DNA of 40,965 nucleotides, taken from an uncultured Prevotella sp. GTDB lineage: Bacteria; Bacteroidota; Bacteroidia; Bacteroidales; Bacteroidaceae. The stretch is from positions 1-40,965 of the forward strand of contig CAAGSA010000100.1 in the NCBI GenBank assembly GCA_900772835.1, given 5' to 3'. The notes beneath the pieces are model-generated. The model saw only the letters and a list, made by a program, of their open reading frames with translations. It did no database searches and was not told the origin of the DNA. Made by a program: the position numbers and the translations under genes. Position 1 is the stretch's first letter, and each line of letters opens with the position of its first letter. This document shows positions 33,262 to 40,965 of the stretch, in pieces.

Positions 33262-33346
33262 ATTTCGTCTTGTCTTTTCTTTTTCTATTTTCTTCTGTCG
33301 TTTCCGTGGCGCATTCTGCATCCGCCACACTGTTATATTCAGAATG

Positions 33347-33377
33347 CAAAGTTAGTGTTTTTTTTTGTAATGGCAAA
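33347..33377 (-). promoter_or_regulatory. Promoter of proS
   Basis: On the minus strand: TTTG (33377-33374), 19 bases, TAACTTTG (33354-33347). Full consensus match, 86 bases upstream of the proS start. Confidence 0.82.
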
Positions 33378-34138
33378 ATACTCTTTCTTAATTCTTCTGT
33401 ATAGTATGTGTATTTTGTTTTTGGTGGATGGCTGTTTCGGCTTTCTGCATCACGCCGCCCATGTTTTTTGTTGCTGTGTGGTGTTGCAGACAGCTGGTCC
33501 GTGAGTTTTCCCACATGCAGCAATGGCGTTCGTAATTCTTTAGTCTTTATTTTAACGCGTGTTTACATTTGCGCCCAAATATTTTAACATGCACAAATAA
33601 AAATTATTTACACCATTATTTGCTGTTACCGTCTGTTCCATACGGTTAGGTGCTTTGGCGACAGCTTTCAAGACTGGCGGTTTTTGCAGAATGTAGTGCT
33701 TTAGATTGCAGAATTACCTGGAAAACGCCTCGAAAACGACATACGTCCGGTTCTTTTCACCAAAAACTCTTCAGCCATTCATAATGAACGGTTAAAGCGT
33801 TCGATAGGAATGACCGCATTTTCCGGGGCTTTCCAAAATGGCAAGAAGCGCAACGCGCTGGAAAACAAAATATTGCGCGAACTGTGCGAGAATTCGATTT
33901 TTGCGGACAATTTTTCTGACGCTCCAAAATATTCGATTCTCAGAGCGCTGGGCAGTCGCGATTTTAACATTTAAATGTTTCTTTGTGTTAAAATCGGACG
34001 CGTTGCCGGGTTGTGTAAACTCAGAGGTTGAGAAGCTTAATGATTGCATAAAGAAGTGGTTTGTCAGACTGGGAGAAATATAAAAGCAAGTTCTGCAATG
34101 GGTATTAACAGAAATTCACCGGTTTTGGATATTCTTTT
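33378..34138. other. Gene-poor region of about 760 bases
   Basis: No convincing protein gene. Short frames on both strands (for example 33838-34083 plus and 33779-34049 minus) overlap each other and have no family resemblance. The segment 33800-34060 differs in composition from its surroundings, with several GCGC/CGCG words and clustered inverted repeats. It could be a decayed gene or an interspersed repeat. The left part (33540-33660) is AT-rich and featureless. Confidence 0.5.
33959..33996. repeat. Nested inverted repeat
   Basis: CGATTTTAACA (33959-33969) pairs perfectly with TGTTAAAATCG (33986-33996). A second palindrome, AACATTTAAATGTT (33966-33979), shares its left edge. The two folds exclude each other. 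Confidence 0.7.
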
Positions 34139-34170
34139 TTTGGTAGTCATTGAAAAAGGAACTATCTTTG
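34139..34170 (+). promoter_or_regulatory. Promoter of the M3 peptidase gene
   Basis: TTTG (34139-34142), 20 bases, TATCTTTG (34163-34170). Good consensus match, 29 bases before the ATG at 34200, which also supports that start over an earlier in-frame one. Confidence 0.8.
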
Positions 34171-34199
34171 CATCGAAAAGCATAAACAGTATATTTAAT

Positions 34200-36335
34200 A
34201 TGAAAAACAGCATCATCATCGCTCTTGGCTTTGCTGCAACACTCCTGCAGATGCCAGCCCCCGTATCGGCCCAGACTTCGGGCGCAAGTAGACAGAACCC
34301 CCTGCTGCATAAAAGCAGCCTGCCCTTCGGAGCCCCGGATTTCAGCCGTATCCAGGAGTCCGACTATCTGCCGGCAATAGAGGCTGGCATAAAGGAGCAG
34401 CGCGACAACATCGGCAGGATTGTAGGCAACAAGAAGAAGCCCACATTCCAGAACACCATCCTTGCATATGAGGAGAGTGGCAATCTGCTCGACCGCGTGA
34501 GCAGCGTGTTCTTCGGGCTCACCAGCGCGCACAAGACCCCTGCCATCGCTGCCGCCGAAGAGAAGGCAATGCAGCTGCTGACCGAACTCGACAATGAGAT
34601 TTCGTTCAACAGCCAGCTCTTCGAGCGCATAAAATATGTTTACGACAACGAATACAGCCGTCTGAAGGGAGAGGACCGGCGGCTGACGGAGCAGATATAC
34701 AAGAGTTTCGTGCGTTCAGGCGCACTTCTGCCTGCCGACAAGATGGACCGCATGAAGCAGATAAACTCGCGCCTGTCGGAGCTGCAGCAGCAGTGGGGCA
34801 ACCTGCTGCCGGCCGCCACCAACAATGCCGTGGTGTGGGTGGACAGCAAGGAGCAGCTTGCCGGACTGAGCGATGCAGACATCGCGCAGTGCAGGAAAGA
34901 TGCCGAGATGCGTGGTAGCAAGAAGCCATACTGCATCGTGATAATAAACACCACACAGCAGCCCATACTGGCAAGCCTGCAGAACCGCGAACTGCGCCGC
35001 CGCGTGTATATGGCAAGTATCCATCGCGCCGACGGTACCAACCCGGAATATAACACATTCCCCCTTGTGGCCGAAATAGCGAAGCTACGTGCCGAGAAGG
35101 CATCCTTAATGGGTTACGGCTGCTATGCCGACTATTCGCTCGAGAACACAATGGCAAAGAATACGGCCAACGTGGACAAGTTTCTCAGTCAGCTCATCAG
35201 CGAGTATGCACCCAAGGCCGATGCCGAGACACGCGCCATCGAGCAGTATGCGCGCAAGACGGAGGGGGCGGACTTCAAGCTCCAGCCCTACGACCGCTTC
35301 TATTATTCTGCCAGGATGAAGAAGGAGATGCTCAATATTTCCGACGACGAAGTGAAGCCGTATTTCAATGTGGACAGCGTGCAGAAAAACGGAGTGTTCT
35401 ATGCTGCAAACCGCGTTTACGGACTGACATTCAAGGAGCGCAAGGACATACCGACGTACCATCCCGATATGAAGGTGTTTGAGGTGATAGACAAGAACGG
35501 CAAACCCATCGCCCTCTTCTACAGCGACTTCTTCCGCCGCCCCACCAAGCGCGGCGGAGCATGGATGAGCGCATTTGCAAAGCAGAGCCGCCAGCGCGGA
35601 CAGTTGCCTATAATATATAATGTGTGCAACAACGCCAAGGCTCCCGAAGGACAGCCTTCGCTCATCACCTGGGATGAAGTGACCACTATGTTCCACGAGT
35701 TCGGACACGCCCTCCATGGCATACTCTCTGACTGCAAGTATAACACTCTGTCGGGCACAGCCGTGGCGCGCGATTTCGTGGAGCTGCCGTCGCAGTTCAA
35801 CGAATCGTTTGCTATCATACCTGAGATATTCGACCATTTCGCACGCCACACCGAAACAGGACAGCCTATGCCGGCAGAACTGAAAGAGCGTATGCTGGAG
35901 AGCATAAACTTCCAGACTGCCTATTCCCTCGGCGAGAACCTCGCGTCTACATGGCTCGACCTGGCATGGCACAGGATAGGCACGGACGAAGTGCCGTCGC
36001 CGTATATGGCTGGAGCCTTCGAGAAAGAGCAGCTGCACAATGCCGGACTGCTCAACATGCAGATTCCGCCGCGCTATTCCACCAGCTATTTCAACCACGT
36101 GTGGGGCGGAGGCTATGCTGCTGGCTACTACAGCTATCTGTGGACAGAAGTGCTTGCAGTGAACGTGGCCGACTATTTCGAGAAGCACGGTGCACTCGAC
36201 CCGGCTGTGGGACAGGCCTTCCGCGAGAAGATCCTGAGCCGTGGCAACACTATGGACCAGATGCAGATGTTCACCGACTTCACCGGAATGAAGAGTCCCG
36301 ATGCTTCGGGACTGCTTAAGGCGAGAGGCTTGTAA
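34200..36335 (+). CDS. dcp: M3-family zinc peptidase (peptidyl-dipeptidase Dcp-like)
   Basis: 711 residues from the ATG at 34200. An upstream start at 34044 would precede the promoter and hide the signal peptide, so it was rejected. Residues 1-24 (MKNSIIIALGFAATLLQ, ending VSAQ) are a signal peptide, so the enzyme is periplasmic. The zinc site is HEFGH (499-503) with the third ligand Glu528 (FVELPSQ). Other M3 text: NPLLHKSSLPFGAPDFSRI, NTMAKNTANVDKFLS, FYSDFFRRPTKRGGAWM and the C-terminal GGYAAGYYSYLW with active-site Tyr residues. It removes dipeptides from peptide C-termini or cuts oligopeptides, feeding a peptide-using anaerobe. Export differs from the cytoplasmic E. coli Dcp but is common in Bacteroidetes. 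Single gene with terminator. Confidence 0.94.
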   Translation: MKNSIIIALGFAATLLQMPAPVSAQTSGASRQNPLLHKSSLPFGAPDFSRIQESDYLPAIEAGIKEQRDNIGRIVGNKKKPTFQNTILAYEESGNLLDRVSSVFFGLTSAHKTPAIAAAEEKAMQLLTELDNEISFNSQLFERIKYVYDNEYSRLKGEDRRLTEQIYKSFVRSGALLPADKMDRMKQINSRLSELQQQWGNLLPAATNNAVVWVDSKEQLAGLSDADIAQCRKDAEMRGSKKPYCIVIINTTQQPILASLQNRELRRRVYMASIHRADGTNPEYNTFPLVAEIAKLRAEKASLMGYGCYADYSLENTMAKNTANVDKFLSQLISEYAPKADAETRAIEQYARKTEGADFKLQPYDRFYYSARMKKEMLNISDDEVKPYFNVDSVQKNGVFYAANRVYGLTFKERKDIPTYHPDMKVFEVIDKNGKPIALFYSDFFRRPTKRGGAWMSAFAKQSRQRGQLPIIYNVCNNAKAPEGQPSLITWDEVTTMFHEFGHALHGILSDCKYNTLSGTAVARDFVELPSQFNESFAIIPEIFDHFARHTETGQPMPAELKERMLESINFQTAYSLGENLASTWLDLAWHRIGTDEVPSPYMAGAFEKEQLHNAGLLNMQIPPRYSTSYFNHVWGGGYAAGYYSYLWTEVLAVNVADYFEKHGALDPAVGQAFREKILSRGNTMDQMQMFTDFTGMKSPDASGLLKARGL

Positions 36336-36387
36336 GAGGTATAGCCACAACAGAATATAAGGTATATTCAATATAATAAGATAAAGA

Positions 36388-36426
36388 GAGCATAGCTGTC
36401 AGTTTATTTTTCTGATGGCTATGCTC
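36388..36426. terminator. Terminator between convergent dcp and ccsA
   Basis: A 15-bp stem (36388-36402 with 36412-36426, two G.T wobbles) around a T-rich 9-base loop, followed by TTTG. Probably serves dcp, and possibly the opposite gene as well. Confidence 0.75.
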
Positions 36427-36521
36427 TTTGTCGTATTTCCCATCGTAGTTGGATGTGTGCAAGGCTGGAGCCGGGGCGCGGCAACTCTTGCAGATAAGCA
36501 AGGGATGCCAGCCACAGGGGG

Positions 36522-38729
36522 CTACGCATAGGAGTGCATGCCGCTGAGGAAATAGTTCACTCCGAAGTACGTCATCAGTACGCTGAGGAATGCCAACAGC
36601 ATGTATATGTGGATGTGGAGCGGCTTGCGCAGCCATTTCAGGTCGCTGTGGAGAGGGGCAGAGTAGATGAGCATCGTGATGAGAGCCCATGTCTCCTTGG
36701 AGTCCCAGCTCCAGTATCGACCCCAGCTGACATTTGCCCATACGGCTCCGATGAAGATGCCTGCGGCAAGGAGACTGACGGCGGGGTAGAGGAGGAAGCC
36801 GGACATGGCGGCAAGCTGCTCCTCCTTGGCAAGGTCGCCGCGGCGGTGTGCCCAGATGCCTTCGGCGGCGATGAGCGCCATAAGGCCGAACAGGGCGTAG
36901 GAGAACATTATCACCATCACGTGGACGGAGAGCAGGGGCGACTGCAATACGGGCATGAGCAGCGTAATCTGAGGGTTGCTGTCGGTTATCATTGCCACGA
37001 GCAGGGCGAACGATGAGAGCAGCGGACCGAAGTTTTTCACCGGCATGAAACGCTTGCCCATGAATAGTGTGAGCAGGAGCGTTGCCCAAGCCATAAACTG
37101 CATCGTCTCGAAGCCGTTTGACATCGGCAGATGACCTGAAACCATCCAGCGCAGCAGGAGTAGCAACGAGGTGTGGAGGAGCATTACGGCGGTGAGCCAC
37201 AGGGCTGCCCTCGAGGCAATCTTTCTCTTCTTCCGGTTCAATGCTATGGTAGACGCCACGCAGAGCAGCAGCGAGAGGGCGAGATAGAGCATCGTGGGCA
37301 GGCGCAGGGTGTTCAATCTGTTATAGAACACTTCGGAGTAAATCATGAATTTAGAAGGGATTACGTCATTTGCCTTCACGTGCTGATAACTGTAGATTTT
37401 CTTCACGATCTCGCTTGCACGAGAGTTGTCGCCCGTGATGATGCTCTCGGCAAGATAGTCCATCGACTTGCGCACGAAGGTGAGTTCCTTTTCGTTCAGA
37501 TTTATGTTGCCGAGGGGCTGTCCGGGGGCAAACCATTTGTATTTACCGTCAGCCTGGCGGTAGGGGAAAATCTTCAGCATCTCGCCGCCGTAGAGCATGC
37601 GCACGATATTGAACTTCTCGTCGGCGTCGCGCAGGCTTTTCTGCATCTTCGTATCGCCTTTCCGCAGAGCCTCCTTCAGTGGTTTATCCAGTTTATATTC
37701 GTTGTATTCATCCCAGAAATCATTGAACGAAGCCCATTTGCCGTTCAGCCCGAGCAGCTCCTGCGCTTTCTTGTCCTTGATTTCTATCATCTTTACCGTT
37801 TCCCAGTAGGGCACGTCGAACACCCATCCGCAGAATACCTCCGTAGAGGATAGCCCGTCCCACGAGGGCCTTCCGCAGAGCTTGGTGACGAAGTCCACGG
37901 CAACAGTGTTTATCGGTGTGATGCGGCTGTTGTAGAGCACGCAGACTCTTCCGAATCCGTCAGCCACATGGCTATCGATGTTTATCCTTTCCTGCGCCTG
38001 TGAGTTTAGGGAGAAGAGGGGCGAGAGAGCCATCACGACAGCTACGGCTGCCACCTTGAGGACATTGCCGGCAGTGGCCTTTCTGTAGAGCTGCCGCATC
38101 TTAGTGTCTTTGCCCAAGAGCATGGTAATGAGCGAGATAAGTAGCAGGGCGTAACCCAGGTATGTGACGGCGATGCCCCACGGGTCGTGGTAGACACCGA
38201 GGATAGAACCCTGCATATCGCTGTCGTAGCCCGACTGCATGAAGCGGTAGCCGTGGTAGTAGCCGATCTTGTTCATTGAGATTACGAGTAGTTCATCGCC
38301 CGTCGCAATCTCCGTTACGTAGTCCATCGCAGCGTCCGTGCCGGGATAGCAGTCCATGCGGAAGGTTTTCAGAGCCACCTTGAAGCCAAGGTCTGCCGAC
38401 TTCCCTTCGGCTGTCTTCATTACGTTTGTCGACTCGCCCAGCCGGAGGTGCATGGTGCCGCTCTGGGCAGTGGTCCGCGAGAGGAGGGCGCCGAGGAGGA
38501 TTACGAGGAATGAGAGGTGTATGAGGAAGACGCTTTTGCGCCTGTATAGTTTCTTTTTGATGACAAGGGCGGTGCCGGCGGCGGCAAATGCTGCCCACAG
38601 GGCAAGGAACCACCATGTGCCGTAGATGTTGTCGTGGGCAAAGGGTGTGCCTTTTATGCTCTCGACGATTGTTGCTGCGGCAATGATGACGATGACGATA
38701 ACAGAAAGAATTATTGTTGTTCTTTTCAT
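36522..38729 (-). CDS. ccsA: Cytochrome c biogenesis protein, ResB-like/CcsA fusion
   Basis: 735 residues from the ATG at 38729; an in-frame start eight codons upstream is an alternative. The N-terminal part (four membrane helices, MHLRLGESTNVM, periplasmic loop) resembles ResB/Ccs1. The middle is a large periplasmic domain. The C-terminal 260 residues are CcsA, with multiple helices and the haem-handling WWD motif WGRYWSWDSKETWALI (about 669-684) plus flanking His residues (SVHVMVIM, KPLHIHIYM). Such fusions perform the whole system II assembly, passing haem to periplasmic apocytochromes c. It lies behind a di-haem oxidoreductase gene, a plausible client, but an IS element now separates the two and no good promoter is visible upstream. 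Confidence 0.92.
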   Translation of the reverse strand: MKRTTIILSVIVIVIIAAATIVESIKGTPFAHDNIYGTWWFLALWAAFAAAGTALVIKKKLYRRKSVFLIHLSFLVILLGALLSRTTAQSGTMHLRLGESTNVMKTAEGKSADLGFKVALKTFRMDCYPGTDAAMDYVTEIATGDELLVISMNKIGYYHGYRFMQSGYDSDMQGSILGVYHDPWGIAVTYLGYALLLISLITMLLGKDTKMRQLYRKATAGNVLKVAAVAVVMALSPLFSLNSQAQERINIDSHVADGFGRVCVLYNSRITPINTVAVDFVTKLCGRPSWDGLSSTEVFCGWVFDVPYWETVKMIEIKDKKAQELLGLNGKWASFNDFWDEYNEYKLDKPLKEALRKGDTKMQKSLRDADEKFNIVRMLYGGEMLKIFPYRQADGKYKWFAPGQPLGNINLNEKELTFVRKSMDYLAESIITGDNSRASEIVKKIYSYQHVKANDVIPSKFMIYSEVFYNRLNTLRLPTMLYLALSLLLCVASTIALNRKKRKIASRAALWLTAVMLLHTSLLLLLRWMVSGHLPMSNGFETMQFMAWATLLLTLFMGKRFMPVKNFGPLLSSFALLVAMITDSNPQITLLMPVLQSPLLSVHVMVIMFSYALFGLMALIAAEGIWAHRRGDLAKEEQLAAMSGFLLYPAVSLLAAGIFIGAVWANVSWGRYWSWDSKETWALITMLIYSAPLHSDLKWLRKPLHIHIYMLLAFLSVLMTYFGVNYFLSGMHSYA

Positions 38730-38818
38730 ACGTAAATTTTTATCGTCCAACATTACTGTAGGACATATGTTTTAAACTAACTTTATATTTACGTGAGTTT
38801 TTGACACAAGAAAGAATA

Positions 38819-39001
38819 GCACTTATAAGACCTATAAGTGCGACTGTAAAATACGGCATTTTTATGTAACAGCTAAGATTTAAAAGTTTCATACACGTGT
38901 CCATAAGCCACAGTCTTTGCCGCTTAGCTGTTGAGACCAATTTCATAATCGGACTATGGGTGTTCCAGTAAGAATCGGCCTAAGATAGAGTGTTGTCTCA
39001 A
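38819..39001 (-). ncRNA. Candidate bridge/seekRNA region of the IS110 element
   Basis: Downstream of the transposase three stems are visible. Stem 1: 38931-38937 with 38995-39001 (7 bp). Its inside contains two copies of AATCGG (38947-38952 and 38973-38978). Stem 2: 38868-38877 with 38923-38932 (10 bp, perfect), with a 45-base inside that holds the palindrome ACACGTGT. Stem 3: 38819-38827 with 38833-38841 (9 bp, perfect, 5-base loop). IS1111-type members of the family carry their guide RNA downstream of the transposase. RNA identity is inferred from position and folding only. A 68-residue frame over the same bases is considered spurious. Confidence 0.45.
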
Positions 39002-39330
39002 GATTTAGTTGCCTTCATTTCTTTCTCAAGACTAACTTTGTACCCAAGTCTCTTTAATTCTGCTGTCAGATAAACTTTTCGCTTCTTCTCAATCTTGGCT
39101 TGCATATATTGAGCACCCAACTCATGGTATCTTGCCCCTGTGCTGAGAATAAGATATGCAGCGGTTAATTGAGAGTGTGCAACAGCAATCAAGGCACGCT
39201 TTTTTCCACGTCTGGCACTGATACGGTGGTAACGTTCACTGAAGAATGTGTTCTTGGTACGGGTCGCAGCCCACGCTGCCTCTGTCAGGACAGCCTTTAC
39301 TTGTTTGTTACCGTGAGTGATTCTTCCGCT
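38998..39330 (-). pseudogene. IS110 transposase C-terminal part, in the -1 frame
   Basis: Reading on from the A9 run with one A used twice gives about 110 residues, beginning SGRITHGNKQVKAVLTEAAW and ending EKEMKATKS. The text (RRGKKRALIAVAHSQL, TGARYHELGAQY) is the normal C-terminus of these transposases. It has no start codon of its own at a sensible place. Together with the upstream frame it restores a protein of about 417 residues. It is expressed only if slippage or frameshifting occurs. Confidence 0.75.
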
Positions 39331-40250
39331 TTTTTTTTACCAGCACTCTCATTATTGCCAGGGCAGATGCCTGCCCAAGATGCCAAATGCTTCTCGGACG
39401 GGAAAACTGACATGTCAAGACCAATTTCAGAAACAAGGTCTTCGACTATCTTGGTGTTGAAACCAGGTATCTCCTTCAGTAATTCCAGCACATTGTCATA
39501 CTTAATAAGCATGTCCTTGATACGCTTGGACAATTCATCAACGAGATCTTGCGTTTGAGCAATACTCTTACGAATCATCTGAAGCATATATACATGGTGC
39601 TCCTCGACAAAGCCAGTGCAAGCCTCCAACAATTCTTGAGGACTGGCCGACAGTTTCTTGTGATAAACACTTTCGATGTCAGCCATTGTTAACTTACGAC
39701 CTTCGCAAAGCATATCTATCAAAGCTGTTGCTGTAACACCTGAGGTGTTGGTAACAACGCTTGAAAGCTTAATGTTGCAGTCTTCCAAGACTCGCATCAT
39801 GCGATTCTTTTCTGCCGCCATTGTCTGGATGAGCTTATTACGATAGCGAGTTAAGTCGCGCAACTGACGCTGTTCTTTTGGAGGTATGTAACTGGGGTTT
39901 AAAAGACCTGCAAGAAGTAACTTGCAAATCCATTCGCTATCCATCTTGTCTGTCTTGTGTCCTGGTACATTCTTGATATGTCGGGCGTTCACTATCCAGA
40001 CATTTGGAATATCTGCCTCCAAGACACGCATTACTGGTTTCCAATAAACACCGGTACTCTCCATTGCAACATGGGTAATACCATTAGCTAACAGCCATTC
40101 TTTCATTTCTGTCAAACAACTCGTGAAGGTGTTAAAAGAGCGAGTCTCCTTCTGGATTCCCACACCGTCAATTGTTGCCACCACCACCTTCAAATGGACG
40201 TCGATACCGCAGCCTCGCTGGATCAACTGAGGGAATGTAACGTTAGTCAT
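39297..40250 (-). CDS. IS110-family transposase, frame ends early at an A9 run
   Basis: 317 residues. The N-terminal RuvC-like DEDD domain is complete: Asp17 (GCGIDVHL), Glu64 (AMESTGVYW), and Asp101 and Asp104 (HKTDKMDSEW). The coiled middle (RYRNKLIQTMAAEKNRM) and the second domain with KEIPGFNTK and WAGICPGNNESAGK follow; Ser302 in NESAG is the likely nucleophile. At nine consecutive A (minus strand, bases 39338-39330) this frame continues only ten residues (AEESLTVTNK) before TAA, whereas the real C-terminus lies in the -1 frame. Either the gene has lost one A, or the run is a programmed frameshift or transcript-slippage site, or the base count is a sequencing error. The enzyme inserts the element guided by its own RNA. 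Confidence 0.88.
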   Translation of the reverse strand: MTNVTFPQLIQRGCGIDVHLKVVVATIDGVGIQKETRSFNTFTSCLTEMKEWLLANGITHVAMESTGVYWKPVMRVLEADIPNVWIVNARHIKNVPGHKTDKMDSEWICKLLLAGLLNPSYIPPKEQRQLRDLTRYRNKLIQTMAAEKNRMMRVLEDCNIKLSSVVTNTSGVTATALIDMLCEGRKLTMADIESVYHKKLSASPQELLEACTGFVEEHHVYMLQMIRKSIAQTQDLVDELSKRIKDMLIKYDNVLELLKEIPGFNTKIVEDLVSEIGLDMSVFPSEKHLASWAGICPGNNESAGKKKAEESLTVTNK

Positions 40251-40276
40251 AATTGCTCAATGTTGGTTATACGCAA

Positions 40277-40284
40277 CAAAGATA
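40277..40284 (-). promoter_or_regulatory. Transposase promoter -7 element
   Basis: The minus strand reads TATCTTTG, 27 bases upstream of the transposase ATG. No TTTG lies at the usual distance. Confidence 0.45.
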
Positions 40285-40362
40285 GCATACTATTCCCAAT
40301 TTACATTCGCTTTGGCGTGATTTTTTTATCTCATGGATATTTCATTTTTTCAAGTTGACGGT

Positions 40363-40447
40363 ATACAGGTTGACGAGTAGATGGGATACAGGTTGACGAG
40401 TAGACGGGATACCTCCTTTTGTCTGCTTGTAAACTCGTCTACTCGTC
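40363..40447. repeat. 23-bp tandem repeat with a matching inverted copy
   Basis: Two direct units (40363-40385 and 40386-40408) differ at one base and share CAGGTTGACGAGTAGA. A partial unit lies before them (40351-40362). GACGAGTAGACG (40395-40406) is repeated in inverted form (40436-40447), making a 12-bp stem just after the stop of the di-haem oxidoreductase gene, where it may end that transcript. Confidence 0.7.
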
Positions 40448-40454
40448 TGCTGTT

Positions 40455-40965
40455 TTAGATAGACTCCACGAAGAAGACGATGTTGTCGCGGTCAGCCTTC
40501 TTCAGGTTGCGGAATTTCTCGATGGCGTAGCGGGCGTCGCTCTTGGCGTTGCCGTGCCACATGATAGCCTCCATGGTGTTGCGTGCACGGCAGTCGTGCA
40601 GACGGTCTTCGGCTCCTGTGCAGAGCTTGGAGAGTCCGCGGCCCCAGAGTGGAGTGGTGCGGCACCAGCCTGTGCGGATGTCGTTCTCCATGAAGAGACG
40701 GTGCTGCACAAAGTCGGTGTAAGGCCATATCTTCTGGTGAGGATAGCGCGGCATGTCGTTGTTCTTGAAGATGCCGTTAGGGTCCTGGATGTTGTCGTCG
40801 CCAGTGGTCCATGACGGACGGTGGCAGTTGGCGCACCCGATTTCCTTGAAGAGCTTCATGCCCTGCTTGAAGCGGTCGGTATTGGTGTTGCGGGCTGCAG
40901 GAACGGCAAGTCCGCGGTGCCATATCATGAAGTTCTTGTACTGAGAACTTGACATTTCCGGGTCG
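40455..40965 (-). CDS. Di-haem oxidoreductase (DUF1111-type), C-terminal part
   Basis: The frame is open to the window edge, so the N-terminus is missing; about 169 residues are visible. Family text is very clear: FMIWHRGLAVPAARNTNTD, the haem motif CANCH (GCANCHRPSWTTGDD), MPRYPHQKIWPYTDFVQHRL, RTGWCRTTPLWGRGLS and HGNAKSDARYAIEKFRNL. These periplasmic di-haem proteins resemble MauG/cytochrome c peroxidases and often sit near iron-uptake (imelysin-like) genes, but their reaction is not settled. The haem is attached in the periplasm by system II, which gives a link to ccsA beyond the IS element. Confidence 0.92.
   Translation of the reverse strand, partial: DPEMSSSQYKNFMIWHRGLAVPAARNTNTDRFKQGMKLFKEIGCANCHRPSWTTGDDNIQDPNGIFKNNDMPRYPHQKIWPYTDFVQHRLFMENDIRTGWCRTTPLWGRGLSKLCTGAEDRLHDCRARNTMEAIMWHGNAKSDARYAIEKFRNLKKADRDNIVFFVESI

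Larger units (their letters stand above)
38760..40340 (-). mobile_element. IS110-family insertion sequence, approximate limits
   Basis: The transposase is flanked by about 240 bases of folded non-coding DNA downstream and less than 100 bases upstream. The ends cannot be placed exactly, because IS110-type elements usually lack terminal inverted repeats and target duplications. The codon use (more TTG, CTT and A/T-ending codons) differs from neighbouring genes, which fits recent arrival. It lies between the di-haem oxidoreductase gene and ccsA. Confidence 0.7.

Noticed and set aside
33838..34083. 81-residue plus-strand frame before the M3 peptidase gene
   Set aside because: Overlaps competing frames on the other strand, contains nested palindromes, and shows no coding signature or promoter placement.
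35106..36371. 421-residue frame antisense to the M3 peptidase gene
   Set aside because: Antisense shadow with no domain; the sense product has an intact zinc site.
38740..38946. 68-residue minus-strand frame near the IS end
   Set aside because: It runs across two perfect inverted repeats and has no family resemblance. A structured RNA explains the region better, although a small hydrophobic peptide cannot be fully excluded.
40363..40447. Possible CRISPR array
   Set aside because: Only two to three units, contiguous with no unique spacers, and no cas genes. It is a tandem repeat. No CRISPR array, tRNA or rRNA gene was seen in the window.

Overview
The window looks like chromosomal DNA of a Bacteroidales bacterium, most likely Prevotella/Segatella. 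Four things point there. (1) Promoters match the Bacteroidetes sigma-ABfr pattern: TTTG, about 19 bases, then TAnnTTTG; six to eight good examples are seen. (2) Leaders are A-rich, with few Shine-Dalgarno sites. (3) There is an HU-HIG type histone-like protein. (4) The gene content is typical: RseC-RnfBCDGEA, a MenF-D-B-C-E operon, a eukaryote/archaea-type ProRS and a CcsA/ResB fusion. The genus is an inference from these traits; no ribosomal RNA is present to confirm it.

Layout. 1-937 is the end of a GGGtGRT-family gene. 1140-2936 (minus) is an HU-HIG DNA-binding protein followed by a membrane acyltransferase. 3227-7061 (plus) holds three hexuronate enzymes: mannonate dehydratase, an SDR fructuronate reductase and tagaturonate reductase. 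7165-10886 holds an AMP-forming acyl-CoA synthetase, a secreted GHL10-type glycosyl hydrolase and a small acidic protein of unknown function. 11039-16839 is the full rnf operon (rseC, rnfB, C, D, G, E, A). 17232-23721 is the menaquinone operon, preceded by a leader that looks like an attenuator. 23835-25273 is NADP-type glutamate dehydrogenase and 25525-27276 a phosphoglucomutase. 27453-27577 is a likely free-standing small RNA. 27635-33261 (minus) carries proS, a HAD phosphatase, glnS and a TPR protein. 33378-34138 has no convincing gene. 34200-36335 is an exported M3 metallopeptidase. 36522-38729 (minus) is a cytochrome c biogenesis fusion protein. About 38760-40340 is an IS110-family element with a frame break, and 40455-40965 is the end of a di-haem oxidoreductase gene.

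How it fits together. The genes describe an anaerobic saccharolytic bacterium. Uronic acids from plant or host glycans enter the KDG route. Reduced ferredoxin is re-oxidised by Rnf with ion pumping. Menaquinone serves a short anaerobic respiratory chain, and multihaem cytochromes are matured by CcsA/ResB. Glutamate dehydrogenase assimilates ammonia.

The least explained signals are non-coding: (a) the men leader, with a 12-codon ORF, a terminator, and an upstream copy of the terminator's 5' arm; (b) the roughly 88-nt promoter-to-terminator RNA at 27490; (c) the folded non-coding end of the IS110 element, a candidate bridge/seekRNA, beside a transposase broken at an A9 run; and (d) degenerate repeats of exactly 21 bp in two gene leaders. 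All coordinates and base pairings were worked out by eye.
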